Shown here piece by piece: positions 1 to 12,772 of a stretch of 64,000 nt of DNA. A program made the translations under genes and the position numbers. The stretch lies in assembly GCA_033439795.1 (NCBI GenBank), contig JAUTDP010000007.1:2852001-2916000 (forward strand), in the 5' to 3' direction. The notes beneath the pieces are model-generated. The model had not been told where the DNA came from. It did not search any database and was given only the letters and a program-made list of their open reading frames with translations. Position 1 is the stretch's first letter, and each line of letters begins with the position of its first letter. The DNA is from Sordaria brevicollis. Lineage: Eukaryota > Ascomycota > Sordariomycetes > Sordariales > Sordariaceae.

Positions 1-2325
1 TTTGGACTTTGGAGACTTTGCGCTCCTGGTTGGCCGAGAGCCAGGCTTTAGCTAACGGCCCTGTGGCACTGAGGAGGGTGCCCGACCAAAACATGGCGAC
101 GAGGGGTTGTCGTTAGGTATAGCAATGGGACAGCAAGTGTATACAGAGCAGACCGGTGACCAAATTGATGTGGATAAGCGACCGAGCTATGGCGCAGCAG
201 TGCGTTGTCGGTTGCTGCCCGTGGTGTTTTGCGCGATGCCCAGATCGGTGGTGTGGTGTTTTGATATGGTGTGGTGTTTTGATAGGGTGTGGCGGTGGTG
301 AGGGGAGTGGGCTGGTAGTCTGGTAGGGGACACGGCAAGCGAGAGCGCGTCGTTTGGAAACCGAAGCTCAGCAAAGCAGCAGCAGGGAATGGCGCGTTGA
401 AATTACAGACTGCAAGGACCGTGGGCGCTACTCGTAAACATGTGCAGCAGCGGCAGCAGCAAGGGGAAAGCGCATTCAGGTCAATTGTCGAAGAATCGGT
501 CAACAATCCGTGGTGGCAGGTACCGAGCCCAGAAGACGCGATTGTGATGCGACAGCCAACAGGGTTGAATGGCGATGATGAAGCTAGTGGTGTTGTTGGG
601 CTGAAAGAGTGGAAAGAGAAGAAGAGGGGATCTGTGACCACAGCGGCAGCGAAGCTCCAAGTTCTGACGGACGATTCAGGTTTGGACGACCCGGCTGAGA
701 CCGGGGTCCTCAGACGCTTGTCAGTGCACTTGCGGGCGAGCGAGTGGGTGGATGCACAACAAAATTCCGACGCCGTTACGAAATTTGAGAGGCTGGGCTG
801 AATGGTACAGTGTCTCCTAGGAAACCGTCTCACCAGCCACGTCTGGAAACGGTCTGAAGTGGCTTGACAGCTCCCCTGAATCCGTCCAAAGCCTCAAGGT
901 GCAGGAACCACCAAGGAGCCAAGCACTCCAAGGTACGCCGTCGACGTCAAGAAACCTTCCCAATCGTCAAGTCAACCTATGATTGGTCAGAGTTTGGGTG
1001 ACTTTCCAAACATGTTGAAGGCACCCTACGATACTGGAAGATGTTGTGTGTGGTGGTGACGGTGTTCCTGAATGCCCTGGGGGGTGGTCCTTTGGCCATG
1101 GCTAAGAACTGGGGAAGACACAGGGGATCCAGCTTAGGTACGGTACACCCCGGCCAGGTGTTCGTCACCTCAACGACCAGCTCACCATACCATGAGCTTT
1201 GGTGAAAGGGGGGTTCGTTCTCTGCCGATCCTTCGGCTTTTGAATATGCCCAAATTTGAGGATCAACCGTGGAGCAAGGCGCAGCAAAGGACGGCGGGAC
1301 TAGGTATACCTAGCAGCTGTAAGAAGCGTCTTTCATGATGAAAACAAAATACCAAGTTCTTCTCTATCGTGTGTGGACATTTGGCTAGGTGAGTACAAGC
1401 AACAATCCTGAAAAGGGATGAGGCTCCCCGGGTGTACATAGGTAGTGCCTCTATGGTGCGCCGACAGGTTTTAAACATACCCAGGGGCATCCGCGGATAA
1501 TGTCATCGTGGGTTGACAAAAAAGTACCATCATACGAGTCGTAAAAGATAGGCACAAGGCTGTGAAGACCGCTACTCGCAAGTCGCAACCTCCAGATACC
1601 CCATCCAAAAATGCTTCTTCCAATCTTGATGTTTAATGCTGCCCCTTTTCAGCCTCGCGCGCTTCTCCGCAAACAGTCTAGCAAGCAGGAGGAAAGGGCA
1701 AAGCGCCGCTGTCGTGGGGTACCGAGACATTTGGATGACCACTTTGAACCGGCAGTGTTCGCACACTCTACCGCACTCTCCCTAGTGCACAGCACCAGAA
1801 AGATACGTACCCGCCACCTCATCCCAGCGAGACTCAGATCGGTCTAGATAATTGGCGAGTCTGGATCCTCGATCGAACTCCATCCAGCAAAAAGGGAACC
1901 CCATAAGAGTCCCATCTCCATTACCGGGCCCGGAGCCATACGATACTGTACGATAAATATAATACCAGCTAATCCAGCCGGCCGGACGCCGTCTCCAAAA
2001 TCTTTCTCGTCTTCAACTCTCAGGGGCCACCATGATCCTTTTTTCTGTTCGCCTGTATTAGTTGTAAACCGCCCTTTCTCTTTTCCCATACCCCTTCAGA
2101 CGCTCCTTATTCCTCGACCTTGATCACCGTCTGCAAGTAGGTGCTGCCACTGCAGCTGTGCATGACGTTTCGGCCTGGATCTCCTATCCCTTTCGGGCCC
2201 CTTTGCGCCCGGGCCTTGTTAGACGACCACATACCTATTGCCTTTTAAAAAGAGTTTCGCCTTTTACGTCTTCTCCTCCGCCTTTTTCATAATACCCACC
2301 ACGGCCACCAACCGTTTCCGCCATT
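1..2325. other. Gene-poor left edge and upstream region of the PMR1 gene
   Basis: No gene can be supported here. Open frames on both strands between about 48 and 833 overlap each other, are of low complexity and resemble no family I know. The last few hundred bases before 2326 are pyrimidine-rich, as is common in front of Neurospora genes, and probably hold the promoter and 5' leader of the ATPase gene. The leftmost part could be the end of a gene lying outside the window. Confidence 0.5.
249..292. repeat. Short tandem repeat, 18-bp unit, about 2.4 copies
   Basis: The unit TGGTGTGGTGTTTTGATA occurs twice in a row (249-266 and 267-284) and is followed by a partial third copy. It is a small minisatellite in non-coding sequence. 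Confidence 0.85.
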
Positions 2326-5300
2326 ATGGACCGACTCGGTGGGCGGAAGGACAATGACGATGTCCTTCCCTTCTACCAGAAATCCCCCGGCCAGGGCACC
2401 TTTGCGACCCCCGAAGAAATCGAGCAGTCACGGTCCGGCTGTAACACACCGCGACACCGCGTTACCTCCGCTGAATCAAGAGTAGGCTGCGATTCCCAAG
2501 CCATTTTGACATTGACACGTTCAGCCAGTCCGGGATGCTGACAAACGAGCAAAACAGGGCGTGGCCGACGACTTCTCCTATATGACACCCGCCGAAGCTG
2601 CCACACACCTCGACACCTCGCTTACTCATGGCCTGACTCCCGCCGAAGCCCTCTCGAGACTACACGATTACGGTCCGAACGAGATCCCCCACGATCCTCC
2701 CGAGCCTCTCTGGCTGCGATTCGTCAAGCAGTTCCAAGAGCCCTTGATTCTTCTTCTCCTCGCCTCCGCCGGTGCGTCCATACTGGTTGGAAATGTCGAC
2801 GATGCCATCAGTATTTCGGTTGCCGTCACCATTGTTGTGAGTGTGGGCTTCATTCAGGAATATCGTTCTGAAAAGTCCATCGAGGCACTCAACCACCTGG
2901 TTCCCAACCATGCGCATCTGGTACGGAAACACACTGGGGCCAAGCCCGTTGATGGTGATGATTCGTCCGACATTGGTGATGTTGCTGGCTCGGTTACACC
3001 ACCCGAAGATGTCCTGGATGCGAAATCATCCAAGGTTATGGCTGCGCAGCTGGTGCCTGGAGATCTGGTTCTCTTCACTACCGGTGATCGCATTCCGGCC
3101 GATATCCGAGTTACCAAGGCAACGGACCTCACAGTTGACGCTTCAAACCTCACTGGAGAAAACGAGCCTGTCAGAATTGTTGCGGAAGCCCGAACTCGTG
3201 GTGGTGTCCCCGGTCCTGCCACCGACAAAGATAACTCAACCAACGTTGTATACATGGGCACTCTTGTGAAGTCTGGGTATGGGCAAGGTGTTGTCTTTGC
3301 TACGGGAGGAAACACCCATTTTGGTACCATCGCGACTAGTGTCTCCGGAACGGAAAGCCCTCGCTCGCCTCTCCAGTTGTCCATGGATGATCTCGGTTCT
3401 CAGCTTAGCAAGATGTCTTTCGTCATCATTGGGTTGATCTCGCTCGTCGGCTGGCTGCAAGGAAAGAAACTCCTCGAGATTTTCACCATTTCCATCTCTT
3501 TGGCGGTGGCGGCTATTCCTGAGGGCCTGCCCATTATTGTCACCGTTACTCTTGCTTTGGGAGTGCACCGCATGGCAAAGCATAACGCAATTGTGCGCAA
3601 GATGCCCAAGGTTGAGACTCTAGGATCTGTGAATGTTGTGTGTTCAGACAAGACCGGTATGTGCAACCAATTTTACACTAGAAGCAACATGAAAACTGAC
3701 GGTAATTAGGAACCTTGACAATGAACCACATGACTACTGTCAAGATGTGGTTTTTCGGTGCTAATAATGCCTTGGACGTGGACTCTGACGATGAAGCTAC
3801 CGAAACCAAGCCTGACCCCGCTACCCTTCGAATCCTCCGTATCGGTAATATCGCCAACAATGCCCGCCTTGCTATGCAGTACACTGAAAACGGTGCTGGT
3901 GCTCGCGCTGTTCTCTCCTCAACCCAAGGAAAGAATGCCCCATCCACATATACCCGCTGGGTTGGTCAGCCCACAGACGTTGCTATGCTCGACTTGCTTG
4001 ATCGCTTCAAGGAACATGATGTTCGCGACTCCATTGGACCTCGCGTCAGCGAAACCCCCTTCAGCTCGGAGCGCAAGTGGATGGGTGTCACTATCGGTTC
4101 GGAGGGAGGTAAATCAGACAAGGAATTTGCCTACATCAAGGGTTCTATCGACAAGGTTCTCGATGCGTGCGATACCTATCTCTCCAAGGATGGCCGGGAA
4201 TTCGTCATGGATGCCAACAGGCGTCAAGAAGCGATTGAGGCCGCTGAGAATATGGCCTCGAGAGGTCTCCGCGTCTTGGCCTTTGCCAGTGGTCCTGTCG
4301 CCAGATCCGCCAAGAGCAAATCTCCTGCCACAAGCACTGTCGAAGAACAGTACAAAGGTCTTACCTTTGCTGGTTTGGTTGGCATGAGTGACCCGCCCCG
4401 TCCCGGCGTTTCGAGGTCTATCAGGAAGTTGATGCGCGGCTCTGTCAAGGTGATCATGATCACGGGTGATGCTGAGACTACGGCCGTTGCGATTGGAAAA
4501 CAGCTTGGCATGAGTGTTGCTACACCGGTTCCTGGCGCAGCCAACACGTCGGGCGTCAGATCTGTCCTGCGCGGAGATGAGATTGATGCCATGACGGAGG
4601 AAGAACTGGCTGCGGCCATGGACCATACCACCATCTTTGCTCGCACGAACCCCGATCACAAGCTCAAGATTGTCAAGGCCCTTCAGTCCCGCGGCGATAT
4701 TGTCGCCATGACGGGCGATGGTGTCAACGATGCTCCTGCACTCAAGAAAGCCGATATTGGAATTGCCATGGGCAAGCACGGAACTGATGTTGCCAAGGAG
4801 GCTGCAGATATGATCCTGACTGACGATGACTTTTCTACTATTCTCCATGCCATTGAAGAGGGCAAGGCCATCTTCAACAACATTCAGAACTTCTTGACGT
4901 TCCAACTTAGCACGAGCGCTGCTGGTCTGTCTCTTGTGCTTCTCTGTACTTGCTTGGGTTACAAGTCACCGCTCAATGCCATGCAAATTCTATGGATCAG
5001 TAAGTTTACGCATTTCATCAGTTACTGTTTTCCTATGCTAATCAGCTTTCCCCCAGATATCATTATGGATGGCCCCCCGGCTCAGTCTCTGGGTGTCGAG
5101 TCGGTCGACAAGGATGTCATGAATCGCCCCCCTCGCCGCAGAGGCGATGCTGTTCTCACCAACCCTCTTATTGCCCGCGTGCTTACCCAAGCCTTCATCA
5201 TTATGGTTGGCACTATGCTGGTTTACAAGCACGAAATGCTCGGGGACGGACAGGTCACCCGTCGCGATACCACCATGACCTTCACCTGCTTTGTCCTCTT

Positions 5301-5598
5301 CGACATGTTCAACGCGTTGGCTTGTCGCTCAGAGTCCAAGTCCATTCTCCGCGGCGAGATTGGGCTTTTCTCAAATACCCTTTTCAACTGGGCCGTCTCG
5401 CTCAGCTTGGCCGGGCAACTGCTTGTTATTTACTTCCCCTGGCTTCAGGAAGTGTTCCAGACCGAGGCACTCGGACTCCTTGATTTGGTTTACCTGATGT
5501 TGCTGTGCAGTACGGTCTTCTTTGCTGATGAGCTCAGAAAATGGTGGAAGTACGGGGCAAGAAGGCATATGGGTGTCAACTACAGCCAAGCTGTATGA
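2326..5598 (+). CDS. pmr1: Golgi-type Ca2+/Mn2+-transporting P-type ATPase (PMR1/SPCA family)
   Basis: Pumps Ca2+ and Mn2+ into the Golgi lumen at the cost of ATP. I join exons 2326-2481, 2558-3656, 3710-4999 and 5057-5598, giving 1028 residues, the usual length for fungal PMR1. The N-terminal cation-ATPase domain (near YMTPAEAA) is followed by paired membrane segments, the actuator motif LTGEN, the PEGLP membrane motif, the phosphorylation motif DKTGT (residues 416-420), MITGDA, and the hinge motif [11 protein letters not shown] (from residue 753). The C-terminal membrane bundle includes [11 protein letters not shown]. Short loops and the absence of a long calmodulin-binding tail favour SPCA over the plasma-membrane or SERCA types. 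Intron 2 (3657-3709) splits the Gly codon of DKTGT; intron 3 (5000-5056) splits the Asn codon of WINIIMD. The first donor is the least certain: GTAGGC at 2482 was chosen, but GTTACC at 2461 also keeps frame. COG4, also Golgi-related, follows on the same strand. Confidence 0.95.
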
Positions 5599-6085
5599 AA
5601 TGGTCTAGACGGGAAGAAGGAGGAGGTGTAGACTAGATATTAGCACATGGTAAAGATGCCCATGTGACAGGCGTTATGATGAGATTCATGCATATACAGC
5701 AATATTTGATTATAAATAGTAATATACCATTGGCCTTGAAATGGTCAGATTTGGATACAAAGACGATTCCCTTCTGCTTCATACCTAAGGTACGTGCTTG
5801 AGGTTCCTTAGATGGAGTGTATGCAAGTACGTATGGCTCTCTCAAATCCAGGGGGCCGGTGCTGGGATCCCGGCAGGTGCCCTTACAGGGTGGGGCTCAA
5901 TCACCGCCTGTCGTTCCTGCCCCGGTCTAGGTGCAGTGACATCTGTCCCTCCCGCTGTAGAGCATCGACGTCCTTCAACACCTTTTATAGGTAGCTTCGA
6001 AACACCGAAGCTCAAACTTACACGATCACGCAGGGCATCAAGTGCAAAGCAGCGATGCGTTGCCAGCGTCCACACGGCAATACCG
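5599..6085. other. Spacer between PMR1 and COG4 genes
   Basis: This holds the 3' end of the ATPase transcript (AT-rich around 5690-5730) and the leader and promoter of the next gene. The COG4 frame stays open upstream of the chosen ATG, but the sequence there is not protein-like. Confidence 0.5.
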
Positions 6086-8855
6086 ATGTCTGCCCTTCCC
6101 AATGGCGTCGATACCACTGCTTCGTCGTCGAAGATGCCCTCCACAGCTCCAACAATTACAGCAGCCACAACAACAGCTAGAGGTACCCCAACTGGCGCCA
6201 TCAGCAATAATATCACGAATTCCTCCTTGAGCATCACGAATCCCACAAACAAATCTTACGATAAGACAGCGCCGCTCTCCCTTCAACTACCAATAAGGAA
6301 TATTACCTATTCCCAAAATGGCGGAAGCAACACCGACCCGAACACAGCGGCGGCAGCAGCAGGAGCAGTAGACCCGGCCCTCGCGGCCTTACGCACCGCC
6401 TCGTCGGCGTCCGACATCCGTTCCACCCTCGCCGCTCTTCACGCCCGCGAATCGTCCCTAACAACCCGTCTCTCGGCCGTTCTCGCCTCGCACCAGGACC
6501 TCGCCCGCTCACTCTCCCGCCTCGACAACCTGCGTGCCGGCCTCGGCTCCCAGGTGATCGCTGCCCGCAGCGTCAGCAACAACATGCTAGCCGGCGCCGC
6601 CGACACGGCCAGCCACCTGTCCAGCCGCGTGCGCCAGCTCGACCTCGAGAAGCAGCGCGTCGAGGACACCCTGCGCGTGGTCGAGCAGGTGGCGGAGCTG
6701 AAAGCCTGCGTTGCGGGCGTGGTGGGTAGCATGGGCGCCCCGCAGGACTGGGAGGCCGCGGCGGGTTACATTGCGAGGGCCGCGAGGGTGCCGGAGGAGA
6801 TTGTGAGGAGCGGGTTTGCGGCCGCGGTGGTGCCGACGGTCGAGGTGCCTGATGCCCCATGGGTGACGCTGGAGAACGCGAGGGAGAGCTTGTGCGTCTT
6901 GTTCCTGAGGGAGTTCTGGAAGGCGGCGAATGAGGATGACCCGGCCAAGATCACAAGGTTCTTCAAGCTCTTCCCGCTAATCGGACGAGGCGATGTCGGA
7001 CTGGATGCGTACGGGCAGTATGTCTGCCAGGGCGTGGCCGATAGGGCGAGGGCCATCCTGAAGGATGGTGTTGGAGCATTGGGAGGGGCTGGAGCTGATG
7101 CTCCGGCGACGCTCCGGCCAAAGAAGGATGGCATCTTTTATGCCAATGCGTTGAACTTGTTGTTTGGACATATCACGCAGATCGTGGATGGCCATGGTGG
7201 GTTGGTCGAAAGGCATTATGGCGGCGGCAAGATGATCAAGGTTATTGAGCGGCTGCAGGGCGAGGCAGACGTGCAGGGCGGCATCATCGTGGACTCTTGG
7301 AGTGATGAGCGTGGTGTTGATCGAGCATTGACGGACGTGAAGAGTTATCCGTTCTCGTTCCTCGTGCAGAGCTTCCTACCCCAGAACCGTGGGTTTGGTG
7401 CCCCGCCACGTCTGAACTCGCCTGCTCCTGGCACCGATGGTCGCAACAGCGAAGATGAAGGTGTTAGCATGAGGGAGGTGGATGCCCTGCTCAGCGAAAT
7501 TGCTATCATGCTTAGCAGGTGGTCTGCCTATTCCCATCTACTTGCCCAGAAGTGCATGGTAAGTTTTCGGAAAGTTGTTTTGCTGAGGAAGCCGTAACTA
7601 ACTCTTAACCTTTCAGGAGCCTGGGGCCCAAGAAGATGCACCACTCACTATGCCCGAAGTACTCGCAAAATCAAACTTGAGCCGAAAGGTTTCAGGCAAG
7701 CTTGTCCAGCCATACAACGTTCTAACTACCTTCTTCTTCCGACGATCTGTCGAGAAAGCGTTCCAGCTCGACGAATGGCCATCAGGACTGTCCTTGAGAA
7801 TGAGCAAGCCCATTGACAGCAGCCCACCATTCATCATCTCGGCAGTTGAGGATGTTATGTACATCGCGAACACCGTGATTATAAGATCCATCTCTACGTC
7901 TCAAAGAGGCGTTATAGACTCAGTTCTCCCCACAATATCGAGCTTGCTGGGTTCCGATTTTGTCGGTATGATCCAGCGCAAGATGCGCGACGAGTGCTAC
8001 CCTAAGCCTGTTATCCAAGGCGGGTTCCCGCCAGAAGACAAAATTGTTCAGTTCATCGTCCTCATCAACAGTCTCGATATGGCTGAGGAGTACCTCACTC
8101 GCATCATCACCGGCATCTTGACTCCAGGGGAGCAATCAGTCAACGGAGGCACCGCAGCTCCCTCGCAAGCCAGCTCCCTCAAGAACTCATTCCCATTCAG
8201 AAACGACCTGAAAGAAGTGACCACCCGTCTGAACAATCTCCACCATTCGTTCACAGCAAAGGCCACGGAGTTGCTTAGCGAAGGAATTAAGGTCCTCTTC
8301 AGCCAAGTTGTTCGGCCCCGCCTGCGCCCCATTCTTTCCGACACCTTCCGCGACGCCGACTACACCATGACCGAAGAGGAGCTCCTTGACCTCTGCGCGG
8401 CGAACGACGAAAACGAGGACGACGTGCTCGAGCAGGTGACACGCCGCTTCGAGGAGGGCTGGGATGCCCTCATGAAGCCAATCGCACGCCTCATGACGCC
8501 CAAGACCTTCACTACCGTCCTGGACCATACGGCGCAGCACCTGGCGCGCTGGTTGGAGAAGCGCGTGTGGAGCTACGCAGGTTCTCAGACTAGGGGAGCG
8601 AGCCCGTACGGCGCCATCAGGATGGAGAGAGACTTCAGCGGCATCATCGGCACCATCAGTAAGGGCAACTATGCAGTGCGCGAGGTGTTCGGACGGACGC
8701 TGCAGATCCTGATGGTAGCGAACATGGAGGATGAAGAATGGGAGGAGCTTATTGTGACGGATGGAGCGACGGGTGAGGATGGGGAGGATGCTATGCTGTG
8801 GGTGCTTAGTGAGGATGAAAGGAGAAAGGCAAGGACAATTGTTAGGGTGGCGTAG
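6086..8855 (+). CDS. cog4: Conserved oligomeric Golgi complex subunit 4 (COG4)
   Basis: Subunit of lobe A of the COG tethering complex, which captures retrograde vesicles at the Golgi and contacts SNAREs and Sly1-type proteins. Two exons, 6086-7558 and 7617-8855, give 903 residues; the 58-bp intron has GTAAGT, CTAAC and TTTCAG. The first ~100 residues are Ala/Thr/Asn-rich and probably disordered. A coiled-coil stretch follows (about residues 115-215, many Arg/Leu/Glu heptads, including LARSLSRLDNLRAGL). Then comes the globular COG4 domain with KITRFFKLFPLIGRG and PKKDGIFYANALNLLFGHI. The C-terminal helical bundle ends at ARTIVRVA. The ATG at 6086 is the first Met that gives a sensible start; MPSTAP at 6134 is an alternative. 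Identification rests on the family-like core and overall length. Confidence 0.88.
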
Positions 8856-10094
8856 GTCTCGTTCTCGTGGTAATGAGGTAAAAGTGTCTCTTCTCTACAG
8901 CAGAGCGAGTTTTTCTAGTTACTTTATACAAAAGAATACAATAATCTTTATCGGGCATATGTTCTGGCTTCTCTCGACTCCCCGGAAGTTGCTGGGCTGG
9001 AGGTAAGGTTGGGCTTCGTCAACCACCTGACATAGAGGTGGTCTTTACACTAGATGGTGGTAACCCAAACCAAAACACTATATTGTGAACTACGACCTCA
9101 ACATCGACGTGGAAAGACAAGTCTTCCGATCTCTAGCCCGCTCTCACCTCTCACAACATCGGCCGAAGTCTTGCAAACCAACGGAATTGGGCGGGAGCGG
9201 CCTTGGCTTTCAAGTAAGCCGGCATTCCTTTCTTCCATTTGTGCTCCTTTTATCTATGGCACCAGGTAATAAAAGAGTTTTTGTTTGCTCAGTCTACTCA
9301 GGAACTCAAAGCCATATCCTCTTTGGACTATCTTTGTCGTAACCCCTGTGGCCGCATGACTTCCCGTCGTTGACACGGACAGACCGCTTTGCCGCGTGTT
9401 CTCGGTACCGAGGACGATTTATCAACGTTTCTTTCAGTTGTGATGTGCGTGCATTTTTCAAAAGATTTCAGAGTCGATCGCGAGTACGAGTGCTGAGTAA
9501 AGAACTGGAACTGGAACTTTCAAAAGGATGCTGCAAGCAGCGAGGCAAAAAGAACCATCATTGATTTTGTAATAATGGGTGTGTGGGGGTACAAGCAACG
9601 GCGAAGATAACCCTTTTGGTCCAACATCTTTCTCTGGAGGGAGGGGTTGCAATCAGTGCAGAGTTTGCAAGCAGAATTTTTAACGATCGGTGGTTTTGTG
9701 AAAACTCTGAGGGAACTAAAAGAGAAGTGAAATGATGCTTTTGGTTTGCCACTTCCTACAGTACTTGAGAACAACACTAGTTCGGCTGTTGGTCGGTTGG
9801 TTCTGTTCGGCTCAAGATGTAACGGAAAGAGTTGGAAGATAGCCAAGAAACTGAAAGAATGCGAGTTTGATTGGTCGATTGACTTTGTTGGTGATCGATT
9901 TGGACCTATACCATCATCCCTAACTATTTGTCATTCACTAGCTCAAATATATACTCATTAAGTTTAAAGTCTCACGTGTTAGTCCTGGAATTTGAGGAGA
10001 CAATAGTCCAAGTATCTGAAGGTGTTAGTGTTAAGGTTTCAGTCGTTTAACTTTCAGTGCTATAGCAGCTTGGATCACTCAATTATGTATCGAT
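8856..10094. other. Intergenic region without a supported gene
   Basis: Only short overlapping open frames are present, none with family features. The first ~150 bases are probably the COG4 3' untranslated region. Confidence 0.5.
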
Positions 10095-10176
10095 GGCGTG
10101 GTGGCAGAGTGGTCTAATGCGCAAGACTCGAAATCTTGTTCCTTCGGGAGCGTCTGTTCGAATCAGGCCCACGTCG
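10095..10176 (+). tRNA. tRNA-Ser (anticodon CGA)
   Basis: An 82-nt type II tRNA. The acceptor stem GGCGTGG pairs with CCACGTC, with one G-U pair and discriminator G. The anticodon stem CAAGA/TCTTG encloses the loop CTCGAAA, so the anticodon is CGA, reading UCG. The long variable arm (TTCCTTCGGGAGC region) is typical of tRNA-Ser, and the T loop carries TTCGAAT. There is no intron. It stands alone, more than 1 kb from its neighbours. Confidence 0.96.
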
Positions 10177-10180
10177 TTTT
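10177..10180 (+). terminator. RNA polymerase III terminator
   Basis: A run of four T lies directly after the tRNA-Ser 3' end, as expected for Pol III termination. Confidence 0.7.
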
Positions 10181-12286
10181 CTTTGTCATTTTTGCAACTT
10201 CTAAAGAAGTTGATACCTTTTATCAACCATACAAGGTGCCGCTCGTCCTTTTCTTTTCTTTTCTTTCCTTTTTCACTTCTATCTTTCCTTAGACTAATCG
10301 TCTATTCTTTCTTTGTTCTTCCCATCATCTATTGACTCCATGAACGTAGCCTTTTGCGGCTGGATGTTCGGAGATTCAAAGGAACCACAAGCGCTCTTGC
10401 ACAACTCCAATCTCATTGTTGGACGTGGGAACACCAAAAAAGTCAGGTAGGAGAAGGAACAAATCACAAGGATTGGACGATGAATCCTCCTTCCAAATGC
10501 CAGTTTCTGGAATGTCTTGCTCCTCACTCCACACGAAGAGAGCCATTTCCCCTTGCAGTTCAATGCCTTGTCCCCAATTCTATAAAGGACGCACGTCATT
10601 TCTTGTGACACCCAAGCGAATTACAAGGCTATCGCCAGCTCCTATAAGAGTGGGACACCAAGCATCCTGTGATTACCGGTATCTCTAGGCGATATCAGTG
10701 GTATAAGAGTGGCTGAGAGCCTGAGACAGACCGCTCATGACCAAACCCATACAAGGGAGTTCCTTTTCTTCTCTTCCTCGGCTTATCATGTATCGTGCGA
10801 TGCCCACGAATCTGGCGGTGCACTCCGCATGGAGTCTTGATTTATGCCAGTTTCCGACTTGCGGTGGAAGACAGAAGAAGTCAGGCGGATGACAAGTCGG
10901 TAGCAAGCATTCAGGTCACATCCGACGTGGCACGCATACAATGGTGAAGGATGCCTTCTCTCCGGAGGAATCATCTTGACAGTCATGGCTCTCCTCTCTC
11001 GCAGGGCTGGCGACCTAGAACCGTAGCGGCAACCAACATGTTTCCAAGTTTCCAGTTGAGAGTCCTGAGCCGGCTGCAACCTCACCGCATCCGGAGGCCC
11101 AAAATAAAAACTCTTGTAAGAGAGCTCACAGGCTCGCTTGGAGCCTTGGAGGATTCTGGGCTGCTGGATGCAAATGCAAGAGAGCCTGGCGAGCCTGGCC
11201 GGCGCATGCCAAGCTGGTTGGCACGGCCAGTCAGCAAGAAACCATATCCGGCATTTCATTTTGGTAATTTGCGACGGTCAGGGAAGAGGCCGGATCATCA
11301 GCGTTGAAATTGAATTGGATGGTGGACACGGGCCATGATGGTGGGTGGATGGTGTGCTGGATGCGGTGGGCTGTGGTGCGGCTGTCTCAGTGGCCGATGG
11401 GTTTGCCCGTCCATGTCTGTTCCTTGCAGATTTTCAGGCACACGCCAATCAGAACGCACCGGCTTTGCATCGTGCAGGGTACCTGACAGGGGTAAGTGTT
11501 CCCGCCTTTTTGCGATTTCGCTGGCAGTGAGCGGTTTGCGCGACCGCTCCAGTCTTTTTTCCAGTGACATTCGTCCTTCTTGATCGTTCGGCTTCGACGC
11601 CCAACAAGGAACAGGGTTGGTGGCGATGCCCGGGGCAACTGGACACAATCCCTGCCATCTCTTTGAGAGACTGTTTGCTATTCGATGGTTTGCCTTTGAA
11701 CCCAATTTTATTGCGGTCCCCAATCCCGCGGCGGGCCCAGGCTTGTTGGGCTCCTCCGACGGTGAGGGACACTGTGACTGAGCGCCAGGCACGGAGTGAC
11801 AACGAGCACCACATCTAGCTGAGTGCCGCATGGCAAGTGGCACTGGGAGTTGGCCCCGAAAAGTTCTTTTTTTTCACCAGCGGCAGAGACTGACCAATGG
11901 AGTCAGGGACCTCGTGGAAGGAAGCCACTAATTTAGTTCATCGGGTGTGGTGTCCAAGCGTCCCGTTGGGAAACTGCCCTTGGGAAGGCACCATCAGTTG
12001 ATTCATAAAGGCCCGTTCCCATATCCTTCCTCAGTTTATGCAGCTCTCTCGATCTTCCTGCTTTCTTTCCCCTTCAACCACAGCTATCCCAGCTTCCATC
12101 ACACTCATTTGCTCGTCGCTTCGGCCTCAGCCCCACGCTCCTTTACAGCACATCGCAATAGAGAATCCCGAGGATTTACTTTCTCCACGTCTTTAAACAA
12201 AATCTCAAGGCCGGCCTCGTCAAACAGCTCATCAGTTTTACTCAATCAACAAAACAACAGCACCTTTACCAACAAACATCTTCAAA
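10181..12286. other. Intergenic region and probable promoter of the GPI-anchored protein gene
   Basis: Several frames of 60-180 codons overlap on both strands here and none looks like protein. The last ~280 bases before 12287 are pyrimidine-rich, with CAACA/ACAAC repeats near the ATG, as in highly expressed Neurospora leaders. Confidence 0.5.
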
Positions 12287-12772
12287 ATGCAGATCAAGAG
12301 CATCCTCACCGTCCTGGCTACTGGCCTCTCCATGGTTGCCGCTCAGGAAGCCGCCGACACCACCATGACCTCCACTGCCACCATGACTTTGACCGTCACC
12401 ATCACCTCTTGCAACCCTACCGTCTCCAACTGCCCCGGTGCTACTACCACCAGCACCAGCTCCGTCGAGACTTCCAGCGTGGTCCTCACCACCTCCTCGG
12501 CTGCCCCGATCGAGACCAGCTCTTCCAGCTCTATCGTCGTCGTCCCCAGCTCCTCGTCCCTGTCCTGGTCCTTCCCCCAGGTCAACTCGACTACTCTTGC
12601 TGGGCCTACCGCCAGCCAGCCCGTTTTCGTCACCTCGACCCAGAGCGCCATCGTTACTGCCAGCGAGCCTGCCAGCCCTTCTGCCCCCGTCACCGGCGGT
12701 GCCGCTGGCCTTACCGCTCAGTCTGGCCTCGTGATGGGTGTCCTTGCCTTGGGCGCCGCTCTCTTGGCTTAA
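12287..12772 (+). CDS. Small Ser/Thr-rich GPI-anchor-type cell-surface protein
   Basis: 161 residues, single exon. An N-terminal signal peptide (MQIKSILTVLATGLSMVAA, likely cut before QEA) leads into a body rich in Ser, Thr and Val, with SSSSS runs suited to O-mannosylation and only two Cys, in SCNPTVSNCPG. The C-terminus has the pattern of a GPI-attachment signal: a small-residue region (TGGAAG) and then a hydrophobic tail ending VMGVLALGAALLA. I infer a plasma-membrane or cell-wall protein; the biochemical function is unknown. Codon use is strongly C-ending, typical of high expression in this kind of fungus. The start context is TCAAAATGC, and the leader is CA-rich. The ATG is the first in frame and sits directly at the signal peptide. 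Confidence 0.88.
   Translation: MQIKSILTVLATGLSMVAAQEAADTTMTSTATMTLTVTITSCNPTVSNCPGATTTSTSSVETSSVVLTTSSAAPIETSSSSSIVVVPSSSSLSWSFPQVNSTTLAGPTASQPVFVTSTQSAIVTASEPASPSAPVTGGAAGLTAQSGLVMGVLALGAALLA

Noticed and set aside
48..833. 261-codon open frame on the minus strand and overlapping 134-codon frame on the plus strand
   Set aside because: Low-complexity composition, no signal or domain, overlap on opposite strands, and part of the frame is a tandem repeat. It cannot be told from chance, though a small orphan gene is not excluded.
4114..4905. 263-codon minus-strand frame opposite the PMR1 pump
   Set aside because: Shadow of a clearly coding exon; no independent features.
11298..11843. 181-codon minus-strand frame
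   Set aside because: Overlaps several equally long frames on both strands and is not protein-like.
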